A stretch of 64,000 nt of DNA from Physcia stellaris (GCA_018902385.1 JABSSW010000018.1:186001-250000); one strand, 5' to 3'; counted from the stretch's first letter, positions 22,103 through 33,219 are shown. The notes: generated from the sequence alone by a model not told the origin. Numbers and translations: made by a program.

Positions 22103-23933
22103 TCATTCGTCCGGCTTCGGCTGATACATCACATCCCTAAACATGTTCAACCCTTCACCTCTCGGGCTCGGGGGCTCTTTCTCCAGTCGTGCTGCTTCTT
22201 CCAGCCTCGTCTCGATCGAACTTTGTCTATCCGAGCGCCGCGACTGACTCCTCGGTTGCTCTCTCGATGAACGGGAGGTTGATCTCGTTGGCTCATCATC
22301 CCTCGGAGAAAGCGACCTGTTCGCTTCTTCTGATCGTCTTGATGTTCTCGATAGCGATCTTTGCGCATCCTCTGACCTTCTAGACGTTCTCGAATGAGAC
22401 CTCTGCGCTTCTTCAGAACGTCGTGAATGCCGTGACGCTGATCGCTCTTCGCGGTTGTTGCTGTGATTATCCCAAGCACTACCGCTTCTCGCAGGTATGA
22501 AAGTGGTCGAAGAGCCGGTCTCAGGGATCGAGAACAGCGGCGGCGGTGTCATCTCCTGCCTATCCCGGTGTCGGCGATCCTTTTCCTCGTCGATGCTCTC
22601 GCCGCTATCTCTGCGTCCGTCGGAGGGTATGATAGTCGTCGAGCCCGAGGTCTGGGCTGTCGAATTGTGCGTTGAGTTCATCGAGTCGGAGAAACGCAGG
22701 TTCTTCACTGTAGCATCTTCCACGCCTCTGCGCTCCCATGACATGAGACCTGATGGGGGTCGTTGGTGGGTTGATGCCGAGGAATGCTTTGTGGCCTTTT
22801 CAATATCTTTCTCGGGGTCTTCGCCGCCTGGGTCTGATTGGTCGGAGGGCTGTTCTGGATTTTCAACAATTTGGGCAAGAGGATTGGAGTAGCGGGTTCG
22901 GATTGGAGGAATGTGAGATACTGGCCGTATGCGGGACGTAGAGTCTTGATGCCACCCGTGGTGGGGTTCGACTGCACTTTTCTCATTCCATCGTCTGCGA
23001 CGCTTGGGTTTCTTCTTGTAGGAATGCCGGTTCTGAATGCGGAGGTAGCAGTACAGGAAGACCAGAGAGAGAACCAGGAAGAAGAAGACGGGAACACATA
23101 TCCCTATGGCTACAACAGCTCCGTGTGGTAGTTCGCGCGAAGAGCCGGATTGAGCGGTATTCGTAGGGAAATTAGACGGTGGGTTGAGGGTGAAAACCTG
23201 GGAAGGCTTAACTATGAAGTCTCTTGTGTTAGACGGCTGGGTGATGCACGCCGACTTAAGGGTTTTGAGAACTGGACCTGGATGTCAGCTCCGGGTCTCT
23301 CGCAGGGATGGAATCGCTTACAGTTCGAGATATAGACTTGATCTGAATGAACAGAGTAACATGAGGCGCACCCATCAATGTTCGGTACAAAGTTCGCATC
23401 TTGACAGTAATCGTAAGGCGTAGAATTACTCGGAGTCTGGATATTTGTTTCGAGAGAGGTCGACAACTTGGCACAGGCATTCTCGCATGAACTGGAGTTC
23501 GTTTGATCGTTGGCTTGAGGAAAATCGAAGGCGCAGACGTCCACCGCGTATCTCATGTTGACTGTTCACGATTTACGTGTTAGCATCTCCGAGCCTTTGA
23601 CATGGGCGAAACCCAATTGTGAGGCTTACACAGTGCCCATCCTAGATCTGTCTGCTTCGAATGATGGTCGAAGGTATGGCTTTCCATCTCACATGAGATG
23701 CAGCTCTGGAACGACTTGCCAACTTTGGTGCTGTTGTAGTCCCTATCATTGCATGTAATGTCCCTGACGGCCGTGTTCGATGAGGTGACATTGTTAGAAC
23801 AGAGAGCAGTGCAGTTGGAGCCGGGCACTACGTGGAGACCCAAGGACTCAGAAGTAAACAGTAAAAATAGGAACAGTGGCACACTGATGCGTGGCCATGG
23901 CCCATGGCCTGAAGAAGACGTCACGGTCATCAT
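22103..23933 (-). CDS. single-pass membrane protein with Cys-rich ectodomain and Arg/Ser repeat tail (572 aa)
   Basis: Exons 23933-23630, 23561-23322 and 23277-22103; two short GT-AG introns (68 and 44 nt) give WALFNMRYAVDVC and ISNCPVLKTLK in frame. Signal peptide at about 15-33 (ISVPLFLFLLFTSESLG), then a ~200-residue ectodomain with many Cys and N-glycosylation sites (NVTSSN, NDRDYNST). One transmembrane helix at about 234-260 is followed by a basic stop-transfer (KKKPKRRRR). The cytoplasmic tail is disordered and has a 14-residue repeat of the form RRSE-[ED]-AQRS-x-SRTS around residues 470-510. The overall plan is that of many fungal wall-sensor-like membrane proteins, but no named function can be assigned. 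The N-terminal MM leaves two adjacent starts. Confidence 0.8.
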
Positions 23934-25756
23934 TGTACATTCTCAAATCGTAAAGAGCTCCCAACACCACAACCTACATCCACCGGAAGTTTTTCGGAAA
24001 TCATTCCTACCCTGCAATCTGCCTGAGGGTCTCATACAGGCATATATAAACGCATCTGACGCTATACATGGTCACAGCGCAAGCACTATAACCCTCACTC
24101 GCGTAGATGAGGTTTTTGCAAAGTTTTATCCGCCTTCAAGGTGGAACTCTATTGGCAAAGGGAATATAATGAAAGGAGCATCAATGATCGTCGGCCTCTT
24201 GGCCATTAGGGCGGCCAGTGAATGCGCTGCAAGCAATAAAAGACCCGAGCTATCGGTGGCGGGAGATTGAAGGGAGAAGTCAAATCTCGATTCGAGCTCA
24301 AGCGAGCCGGACTTGTGCCACTTGTCCATAGAAGAGGGGAGGTGTGAGCTCAGACATTCAGCAAAGCTTCTCTTGAGGGGGCAACATCGGCAAAGGATAG
24401 TAAGAGAAATTCTTGATAGGTAAGCAAGGCGAGGAAGGATGAACTACCATGGAGAGAGGCGCTATCCGACCTGGAGAAGAGCAGCTTCTGCCGTTGGGCC
24501 TGTCTCCCTTTTCGCTCAGCGCTTGTAGAATCCGCAATATCCTGCAAGGTAAGATTGAAGACGCACATCTTCCGCCACGGCTAATCGCGTCTTGTGAAAC
24601 CGCAACAGCCGTAATAAATCGCCACCGAGCACTGGGAATAAGTAAATTCGACTCCGCTGGTCCTCCGTAGTAATTGTTCTTTGAATCTGCAGTCATCGTT
24701 CACCCCAAGGGAGATGCATGAGGCTGCTCTTGTTGGGTATGAGCAGTCCCGTTGATCGACGATGTCCTTCTGGCGCGTCTCTTGAGCTGCGAGTATTTTC
24801 CCAGGAGCCTCACTTGCGGTAATGCTGGCCGCGACAAACAATAGCTTTCAACGCACTCAAGAACATGGCCAATTGCCACCTCCGGATGTATGCTCATGCT
24901 ATGCAACTTCTGCCGGATTGCTGTTGTTGGGGGAACTGCGGCTCAGAGCGCGTAGGAGATGGCGTGGGGAGGCGAAGGCGCCTCCAACCAGGAAAACCTC
25001 CGATATTCCTACAGAAACGCCCCCTGGTAAGGGTGGTGTAGGCCAATAATAACAACACAATTCCATTGGCGAAGCTACTCGTGGATGATGATAAAATGTC
25101 AAAGTAGACGTTTAATCTTCTGAGGTACAAGTTTGCCCGTGAATTTTTTCAAAAAAATTCCGCGCGGAGCTTCAGGGTTAGGGCTAAATCTGATAAGATT
25201 GCGAAATTCTCCCGCGACTCCATCTATTTCGCACGTTAATTGTATTTGCACCCAGTGAGTAAAACTTACAAACAAAGATTCATTTTGAAGCTTGAAGTGA
25301 GCTCTATTCAAAGAATCAAACAGATTGAAAATCGAGCGAGTGCGCATTGAGTTATAGTGAAAAGCGCATCGTTGCATTGCAAGTACTGGGGGAGTTGAGG
25401 CGGAGCACTCCGCGGGCAGGCACCTGGCAGTGGTGTAATCTTCGAAGCCTCATAACTATTGCGATAATGAACCGATTTCTGTTATTTTTGCAGCGTTGGA
25501 ATGCGCTCAGTCTGCTCTACAATTTTAGCTAGATAGGCGAAAGTCAGATGTGGTTGTTGGTTGAAGTGCAAGCGATGCAGCAACTGCACGGGCGCAAAGA
25601 CTTTGGTGGTTGATCGAATCAGGAATAGCATACTACCTCTTTGGGAACGTGAATTATGTATTGGTTGGATTTATCGGCTTTAAGAAATACGGACGCTGGA
25701 TTGGTCAGAATTCTTCCCGGTCGATCACCCGCGTCAAGCGAATTTACAGGATATCT
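23934..25756. other. gene-poor stretch upstream of the membrane protein
   Basis: Contains the promoter of the minus-strand gene at 23933, then sequence with only short conflicting ORFs. One minus-strand ORF at 24696-24358 has no recognisable domain or supporting exons. From about 25100 the base composition becomes more AT-rich, leading into the TIR element. Confidence 0.45.
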
Positions 25757-26508
25757 TACCTTAGCGGGCGAAGGGGGTGCTCGGGAATGGTCCTTGGAGG
25801 GTTGAGCGGTAATAAAATACCATCAATCATTGTTTCAAAAACGGTGCAGTTGCAGACATTGACTTCGCGCTATAACAGCTCTTGTTGAAATAATTGTAAT
25901 CGTATTCAATCGTATTTAAAATTCAATCGTACGCAAAATCCAATCGTTTTGCAATCGCAATCATGCCTTGGCGTGAACCCTGATTGATGCGCGAGCCAGC
26001 GAACAACACCTGCATGCGCCATCCGCACCCACCCATGAGTCGCACGATACGCCTTCACCCAGACCCAAATTTGCGCGAATCTCACGAATCTGTCAGTCAA
26101 TTCACTATGGCGTTGATGTGAGAACAACTGTGCCTGTAGCGAAGTGCTGCAAATGTCCGTGCGCATCAAGAACTTCAAAAAAAGACCCTTAATGCCAAGC
26201 TCTCAAAGTCAATCACAAGACGATCAATGCGCAATCATTTTGCAAACGCTAGTGCTTGTTGTTCGGCGTTCATTACAATTGTGTCATTGATTGATCAAAT
26301 CAATACATTGATACACATAAGTCATACATTTATCGTTGATTATTTTCAATCAATGTATTGAAATATTGCATTAGTTTTCATACAATAACAGCATAACAAT
26401 TTTAGTAGGTTATTGATTTTGCGGGCAACTTTGTATTATTCGAGACTAACAGTTATAAGGCACTGATTCGGGGATCATTTCTGACGACCCCCTTCGCCCG
26501 CTAAGGTA
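25757..26508. mobile_element. TA-flanked TIR DNA element, 752 bp including TA, non-autonomous/decayed
   Basis: The ends are perfect inverted repeats: TA-CCTTAGCGGGCGAAGGGGG at 25757-25777 and its reverse complement at 26488-26508. A further ~16 bp inward is imperfect, with most differences being G/A. TA at both outer ends fits the TA target-site duplication of Tc1/mariner-type transposons. The interior is AT-rich, encodes no transposase I can recognise, and contains a smaller inverted pair (about 26301-26312 and 26349-26360) and repeated CAATCG words. This is most simply a MITE or a RIP-mutated remnant of a larger element. Confidence 0.75.
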
Positions 26509-27188
26509 TTATAGGAAGGTTTTATCAAGTAGTTCTAATACTATCTAGGTAGAAATACCGCCCCGAGCTTTCGAGCACAAGTTTGCACGAGTCTGCATAC
26601 ATTACTTGAGGTACTTCTACTCTCTACCAATGCCCAGGGGCGCAGCCACCCAATAAAGCCCAATACACCTTCGCTTCTTGACAAAGTATTATACAAGTTA
26701 TTCAAAAGCCCAGTGCGCCAAGCCAACAGTTGTTGACACATAGTTGCATGCCAATGTTCTTTGATCTCAAAGTTTCCAATCCGACTAACCCGGGACGTTG
26801 CTCTCCACTCCGTGGCCGCATTCGCTACTGCGTCCACCGAGTGCTTATCGTTCGTAGCGCTTGCAGACAGGAAGTTTCCTGGTCTGCTGACTCAGTGCGA
26901 TTGCAACTCCGCACAATCGACGCCCAAAGATGTTTCCTCGCTCAGGTAAGGCCCTTTCCTTGTCTTCCTAGTCCGACTTGCTGGAGCGAATCGTGATACT
27001 ATGATCGTGGAAATCTCCTGGTGACCGTAGGGAGATGATTCCTTATTTCTCAAAATCCTGGCTGAGTATTTCGCGAGCGTCTCCTTCGACAAATGTAGCT
27101 TCACTTGTGAAACACTGTCTCATTGAAGTCGCTTCTTGTCTTGGCTTGCTTGTTTCAATCTGATTTGAATTCTCGCCCATTGTTGACC
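26509..27188. other. spacer right of the TIR element
   Basis: Holds only short ORFs on both strands without family motifs. No further TIR-like ends seen. Confidence 0.4.
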
Positions 27189-27863
27189 TCACTTCTCCCC
27201 ATAGTATTCCGTGATATCATGCTGCCGAGCCCCATAGCTTTCCCATCTGCTCATGCCATCTTGAGATCGATGGTGCCTCGGTCTGGAATAGTTCAAAGGG
27301 ACTCGTAGGTTGGCTTGATGTGCGCTCTGGTTTTCCGCACTTCGACTTCGCCGACCTGTTCTTTCGAATGCTAGTGGATCTGCTCTTCGTGGCGCATCCA
27401 CTGCACCTTTGTATGTGTCTTGGGTTCGCCAGACTACCTCCAACTGGGCCAAGGTAAGGTAGTCGGCCATACTGGGGATGGGCTCGCGCCTGCTCCGCCC
27501 GTTGCTTGTTGACGGTCTATGGCAGGAGTGACACGCGCGTTCACAAGAATCTGTATGATAGCCACAATGCGAATGTCTGCTGCTTGTCGGCCTTGGACGG
27601 CTGTGGCTTCGTGGAACCCAACTGTCACTGAGATTGCTGCTCTGCGTTGGCATCGAAAATTCCGTTGAAAGCCCTGGCGAACGTTGAGGTGACCGCATCC
27701 TCTTCAATGGTTGCTGCATGGCATTCTTGACCGAGGCGAGGAAACTTGGGGACCGGCCCCTTCTTCCCCTGGGATGCTCAGACAGAGTCGGCGATGGAGG
27801 GGTGGTAAGATTCTCGTATGGAGGAGGTAGTGTTAAGAATGAAGGGTCCATCTTAATATTCAA
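27189..27863 (-). CDS. hypothetical protein (224 aa)
   Basis: An intact minus-strand frame with no intron. The N-terminal ~100 residues are Pro/Ser/Arg-rich and disordered. In the middle is a Cys/His-containing patch (HCGYHTDSCERACHSCH) that could bind metal, followed by MADYLTLAQLEVVWRTQDTYKG, the only segment that looks folded (helical, with Trp). The tail is again Arg/Ser-rich. I do not recognise the family. The frame is longer than expected by chance and has a biased composition, which supports coding. A second ATG five codons in (27851) is an equally good start. It lies isolated in the gene-poor region. Confidence 0.45.
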   Translation of the reverse strand: MNIKMDPSFLTLPPPYENLTTPPSPTLSEHPRGRRGRSPSFLASVKNAMQQPLKRMRSPQRSPGLSTEFSMPTQSSNLSDSWVPRSHSRPRPTSSRHSHCGYHTDSCERACHSCHRPSTSNGRSRREPIPSMADYLTLAQLEVVWRTQDTYKGAVDAPRRADPLAFERTGRRSRSAENQSAHQANLRVPLNYSRPRHHRSQDGMSRWESYGARQHDITEYYGEK

Positions 27864-29399
27864 TCCTCTATTATATTAGGAAGGTAGGGTATTCGAACAA
27901 TTAATCCAGTATATCATGATAATTGGTCTACCATATAGATGGGGAGAGTAGCACACATAAGTAGTAGAGCAAGCATACACATGGCAATAGGAACTAGTTC
28001 GAAGGATTGATGACTGAAGAGGAGATTGAGAAATGATGGCTGATGAGCACAGCCATGCTGGGGAGAAGTGATGAACCCGTTGGAACAAACTTCGCCGCCA
28101 AGCGATTACTTTATTCTACGTGCCGCCATGAGTGGAGAGCCAACGTGCAATACCGTATACGATCTGCTCGTTCCGAAAGTGCGATGTTGTAATGAGACGA
28201 CCCACTCAACAGCTTCTCGGACAACGCCTGTTGGGGGCCTTGTCACCATGGTGGAAGTGCAAGATTTCCATAATTCTTCGTGTAGGGAGAAGTGCCTTTT
28301 CCTTAGCGATGCCAACCTCTGAACTACTGGCCATACAGGATGTATTGGGCTGAAGGTTTGTTGGTCCCGAGCCATGGACAACGAAGCTCTACATGGAATG
28401 GGATGATTATCATTACCGCCGAGGATGGAATAAAATTGAATGCCCGACCTGCGCCTCCAACCGCAGCCCAAAAATGGTTATTGAAGCTAACCGTAAAGGT
28501 TGTTAGCGTCGAACTGGCGTGATCTCTCTTCGCAAACCGTCTCCCTTCTGGATTTGGACACTTTGGAGGCTGGAGGAATCTCCCAATATTAATCCCAACT
28601 GCCCCAGAAACAGCGAGGCTGGCAACACACCGAAGGACCGAAGCCGAATATAGCATCGCTTGCAAGAGTGCGGCTCTGCGCAGGAAGATGCACAGGACCC
28701 AAAGGCGACGCCTATGGGTCATTCCTTTTGTCGCCGAACCTTACAACAACACCACTTCGATAGCAATAGAATATAGCCGGCTTTGCGAATTCGCACCTTG
28801 CTTGGTATTGCCGCATTCGCTTGGCAGTAATGTTGGGAGGATTTGAGGCTCTTTGGGTTAAAGGATTCTACATCACAACATCAATCAAGCAGTGGCTTAT
28901 CATGTGTGATTTCCATCCGTTTTGGTCGGCTAATACCAACTTGCTTGCTGTCATGTAAGCTAATTTAGCCTACTGGCAGCGTTGATGTGGAGATGATTAT
29001 TATTCCGGGATTCTTCGTCTTTGCCTCATCTTGATTGCAAGGGCCGTGATCGTTAGCGGGTTGTACGAGTATCTGAGACTATGAGTATTCATAATCGGAT
29101 CTTAGTTGTTGTCTCCTGGCTTTGTTGGGTTCGAATTCTAATGCTACGAAGAAGTTGTTCTAATTAGGTAAGTATACTTAGCCCCTGCTAAATGGCTACA
29201 TTGGGTGTATCATTGAGCGTCGGCGGAGATCCTTAGAGATCCTGCTGGGCTCTTCTGGACCCCCTATGGAGGTTTCATTACCACTTCTTCCACAGAAAAC
29301 TGCCAGTTTTCGTTCTGTCATCGCTTCCATAGATCCTATCTTTGTCCTGTGAAGGGGTTTGTATTTCTCATCAATCCTTACTGAGCTGCGGAACATTTT
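27864..29399. other. gene-poor spacer
   Basis: Overlapping short ORFs occur on both strands around 28106-28722, but neither strand shows domain motifs or consistent splicing. No RNA gene or repeat seen. Confidence 0.4.
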
Positions 29400-29666
29400 T
29401 TATATTTCTACTATGGTGTTGGGCAAGCTCTGGCTACGGCGGCCGGCGACGCCTTCCATCTGTCCCACGACCCCCAGATACCCAGAATGATCCATAAAAT
29501 CCTTATGCCAAACCAATGGGCTCGCACGGACCCATCTGTTAATTTGCAAGAGGAGCTGCTGGGCATCATTCCAAAAGTAACTATTTTCAGTATCTTCAAA
29601 GTCAATTCCATCGAACGCGTTGGCGCCTTCGGCGTAATGCTTTCGGTATTCGGCGAGAAAGTGATT
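29400..29666 (-). pseudogene. possible C-terminal coding remnant (about 88 codons)
   Basis: A minus-strand frame, open from an in-frame TGA at 29669-29667 to a TAA at 29400, reads like real protein: LAEYRKHYAEGANAFDGIDF, then ENSYFWNDAQQLLLQINRWV, ending GVAGRRSQSLPNTI. It has no ATG near its 5' end and I find no upstream exon that joins well. It could be the last exon of a gene whose earlier part is lost, or chance. Confidence 0.25.
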
Positions 29667-29885
29667 TCAGAATCCAGTGGGTTGTCTACAGACGTGACAA
29701 GCATGCTATAGCTATGGCTCGCAGTCAGCTGCCTGAGAATTGAGAACCGTCGAACGAAGACCCGAAGAGCGAGATACCGATATTAAAATTTAGGGTATGT
29801 TGGACATTCCGGTTCTGCGGCTTAAGGTCAAGCGAACGAAAAATTGGTTTCGAGGAAAAACGAAGTCTCCGACTCCAATGAGTTC

Positions 29886-30806
29886 CTATTGCAATTCCAC
29901 TGGGGCAGTAGATCTCCGGCTGACACGGAGTTCGTGTCGAGCCATGCCATCGGCTTCGTGTATGCCTGGAGGCCGGACACGAAGTTCGGATCTGGCTATG
30001 CCGTCGGCTTCGGCAACACCTTGAGTATCGGTCAATGCATCTGTCTTGCTAGCGTTTTTGTCGTTGTCGCCAGCAGGACTCTGTATGCTTCTGAATCTAT
30101 TCCTTCTTGTACGGGAAACCCAGAGAAGAACTGAAAGTATCATAGCAATAGCAGCGACTCCCCCAACCACGCCTCCAGCTATTGCTCCGGTGTTCGAGGC
30201 AGAGCCGCTGGGGCTGGGAGATTGGCTCGGTAAGAGAGATTGACTGGGTTCCGCGATGTTGGTCCGGGATTGACTGGATCGCGCTGTGCTGGAATGAGAT
30301 AAAGAAGAGCTAGTACTTGCAGCGGAGCTAGTGACCAAAGACGAGACAGTAGCTACAATATAACAAGAATCACATTAGCCCCAGCAACGAATGTCCATCC
30401 CGATCTTCAAAGTTTTCTCGTGACCGGACATAAAACATTGGATCTTACTCTGTCCCGCTGAGACCACACTAAGTAGCTTTATATAATCTGGGGAAGATCC
30501 AGGTTCCGCACATCCATCGCTGTTACTCAACAGCGAGGCATATCCAATCGTACCTGGCGCACAGCAGAAGAACCCCGCGTTATCGTATAGAGTCCATGTC
30601 CTATTCGCGCAATTGGGCTTTTTAAGCAGCGTCCGCGTGCAGTTTGCGGGTGATGGACAGCAGTCAGGGTTGTACTGGCTGGGACACGAGGCTCCAGCTG
30701 GGCAGCAGGCGCGGAAAGGGGCGACGGTTGGACCGCAGTCGACCTCGCTGGAGAGACAGGTGGCATTTCTGCGGATAGCGAACCCAGATGGCGCTGAAGA
30801 AGCCAT
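29886..30806 (-). CDS. Cys-rich single-pass membrane protein (274 aa as modelled)
   Basis: Exons 30806-30449 and 30352-29886; the 96-nt GT-AG intron joins SAGQ to TTVSSLVTSS in frame. Residues 10-100 form a Cys-rich domain (ATCLSSEVDCG, FRACCPAGASCPSQYNPDCC, FFCCAPGTIGY) seen in many fungal surface proteins. It is followed by a Ser/Thr-rich stalk, a transmembrane helix (AIAGGVVGGVAAIAMILSVLLW) and a basic cytoplasmic tail. Oddity: with the start at 30806 there is no signal peptide, although the domain organisation demands one. A stop codon lies three codons upstream in frame, so either the signal peptide is in an unseen upstream exon or it has been lost. Function unknown; wall or environment sensing is a guess from layout. 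Confidence 0.65.
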
Positions 30807-31832
30807 ACTGGGCTACGCAGAAGGCCAGATGGGTTTTCGACGCTCTTCACATATGCTGATGGAGGTGAGTTCACTCGCCCGAATCTTTGAGACGGGGATA
30901 GCGATGCTTGCGGGGAAGTAATACCGAATAGCCCTCGTCCGTCTCGCGTTGTTAAGTATAATTTCGTCTCTCACGTAAGTAATTAGCGCATGTTCAGCCT
31001 CCATGTTGTGGAACCACGGCATGTCATTTGATTGAACCGCCAACGTCTGGCCCATCTCCAGTCCCAGACTTCCGATGTGCAGAACTCTTGCGATTGCTTG
31101 GCACTCGTAAATCTTTTTTATCTCGAGTTTTTCATCAAGATTTTTTATCAAACCTAATTCTGAAACGAAAAAAATCTGACATTTGACCATGTCAAATTTT
31201 CAACTCGATCAATACATTGTCATTCGATATCAAATTTACTTTTTCATTTTTGTATCGATCATATTATCGAACAAATGTGTTTGAATAATAAATTATGATG
31301 TTAACGTCAATTTACATCGACTGAAAATCTCGAATCTATTGGGGTAAAAAAGATCTACGAGTGTCAAGCAATTGCAAGAGTTCTGCACCCGAGAAACCGT
31401 CGGAGTCCTCGACCCCGGCACTCTCGCGATTCCGCTGTACATGCCAAAGACCCAAAAGATATGAGTATACCAAGGGTTCAATTTTGTATTGGAGGTTTTG
31501 ATGAATCCTGTTGCCGGCGTGCAAATTTAGTGGCTGGTAGTATCATAATCCGGTGGCTGGAAGTGCTCTTATGTATCGCTCTTTCGTCACATATCTATAG
31601 AAGACCATCGCCTTCGAGATGTGTGGAGAGCCAATTCCCTATGAAGGACCGCGAAATTACTATTCCAAAAACATTATTATTGTTAGCCCAGAGCTTCACT
31701 GTCGTCAGAAGGTATCTTTTGTCTTCCAGAGACGGGGGCGGTTGAGTAACAAGCGATTATCTCAAATTCTGCTCTGTACCGTAATTATTAGTCCTTCTGG
31801 TCAAGACAGAACTACCTCGACGTAATTCTAGA
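30807..31832. other. AT-rich spacer containing a foldback element
   Basis: Between the Cys-rich membrane protein (-) and the acidic protein gene (+). The middle is strongly AT-rich (about 31120-31340) and is bounded by the inverted repeat described separately. Confidence 0.5.
31077..31388. repeat. 312-bp foldback/MITE-like element with 44-bp inverted arms
   Basis: Arm 31077-31120 (GTGCAGAACTCTTGC...) matches the reverse complement of 31345-31388 at 41 of 44 positions. All three differences are G/A transitions. Weaker inverted similarity continues inward (TCGAG-TTTTCA on both sides, offset by a few bases). The ~224-bp interior is AT-rich and non-coding. CCGA occurs next to both outer ends (31072-31075 and 31389-31392), though one base off on the left, so a target duplication is only suggestive. 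Confidence 0.7.
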
Positions 31833-32452
31833 ATGTCACACAAGCGCGGCCTTTCCCAAGACGAAGCTCCGCTTCCAAAACGCCAAGACCAGAAGCCCTC
31901 AAGTCTTGCACAACCCGCAAGCCCCCCTCTACAACAGCCTCTTCCACCAACCAATACGTATATATAGCCACCGAAAACGCCTATGGCAAAACCACGGTGT
32001 CAACCGAGCAGCTCTTCGAAGTCTTCGCGACGTCCCAAGACGCAGATCGAAGATTACGGACACGACAACTGGAGTCCGATTACGAGAATTGGGACGATTC
32101 TTACGATGAAGATGGCTGTCTGCACTCTCACGCCGAGAAGTATGGAGGAGACGGCGTGACCATGCATGTCCGGAAGATGTTGGTGCAGCCTCCCCATTCG
32201 GTTCCCACGCCACCACCGCCGGCGAGCGAGAGCAGCGGCGATGCGTCTGAGATCATCGAGGGATTCGAGATACACAGTAATACAGCGAGACGCTTCCGTG
32301 GCTTTGATGACGATGAAGATGAGAGCGGTAGCGATTTAGAAGACCCAGAAGTTCAGACGAAGCGATTTGAGGATGGACGGAGATTTGATTGTCGAGGATG
32401 TGGGTGTGGGGATCCCCGGTGTCCTTCTTGTGATTCGACGGGATTTGATTGA
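31833..32452 (+). CDS. acidic hypothetical protein, frame broken at a (TA)4 tract
   Basis: From ATG 31833 the frame reads MSHKRGLSQDEAPLPKRQ and on to PPTNTY, then hits TAG at 31965-31967. In the other frame coding resumes at once with IATENAYGKTTVSTEQLFEV and continues openly to 32452. It includes a strongly acidic middle (ENWDDSYDEDG, GFDDDEDESGSDLEDPE) and a Cys cluster at the C-terminus (RGCGCGDPRCPSCDS). The switch falls exactly on GTATATATAG at 31958-31967. Three TA units instead of four would make one frame. The apparent 10-bp GT..AG is too short to be an intron and gives the wrong phase. Family unnamed; no known function. Confidence 0.5.
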
Positions 32453-33219
32453 GATGTTGAAGATGTAAAGACGCTTGCACGGTTAGGTGAGTAAGTAGGA
32501 GAAGGCCCGTCTACACTCATTCTTCGGTGCACACTTTCCGGACGACGGTGTTGGGGGAGTCGCGGATACTTCGAGGTTACTTAACATTGTTTGTTACTCG
32601 TCTGTTGGTAGGCTTCTCTCATATATATGTAGAGGAGACGCCCGCCTTCGATCTCTCCTATGGTGCCAATGCAATTTCAGCCTTGAGTCAAAATGCTCCT
32701 GAAAAAAGACCAAATGCACCAGAACACAGCATTTCGCTTGGATTCAACGGAACGCTGTTTCTGGTTCGAATCAGGTCAGAGCGAGTCTTTCGTCTCTTAA
32801 GGTAGCAATAGCCATGGCCTTTTCAACATCTTGCCTCCGTCTTCATCCTGTAAAGCGGCTGGTCCTGCAACCGAATTAGGAGAACTGTCAAACAAAACTA
32901 GCAAGAAGCCTTAGAACGTGCAGACCACTACCATGAAGGACACATTTGAAATGTTCAGATCACCATAACAAGAACCAATTCCTTGAATGCTAAATGGAGA
33001 CAGCGTGGCGCTTCCTACGAGTGACGAATGAAAGTCATATTTCGGTTCCCTTCAGATTCTGTAACTCCATACAGGCTTCTAAATCCAGAACAGTACAACA
33101 TGAGAAACTAATAAATTTTCAATCCCTTACCAAAAAAAGCAAAAAAAGAAACGGGTATCCGAGCGTAACGCCACACGATCTCAACCTCACAGCTTAAACC
33201 ATACACCCATCCGCCCCCA
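32453..33219. other. convergent 3' spacer
   Basis: Between the acidic protein gene (+) and the GPI-type gene (-). A plus-strand ORF at 32527-32805 lacks domain motifs. Nothing else recognised. Confidence 0.45.

Noticed and set aside
24358-24696. Minus-strand ORF of 112 codons
   Set aside because: No motif, no supporting exon, and competing ORFs of similar length in other frames; treated as chance.
28324-28722. Minus-strand ORF of 132 codons
   Set aside because: Overlaps other ORFs on both strands and shows no domain or splice support.
29120-29145. GGGTTCGAATTC, looks like a tRNA T-loop
   Set aside because: The flanks cannot form a T stem and no A-box or acceptor stem is near.
32755-32785. 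CTGGTTCGAATCAGG, looks like a T arm
   Set aside because: Only three to four pairs and no anticodon or D arm upstream.
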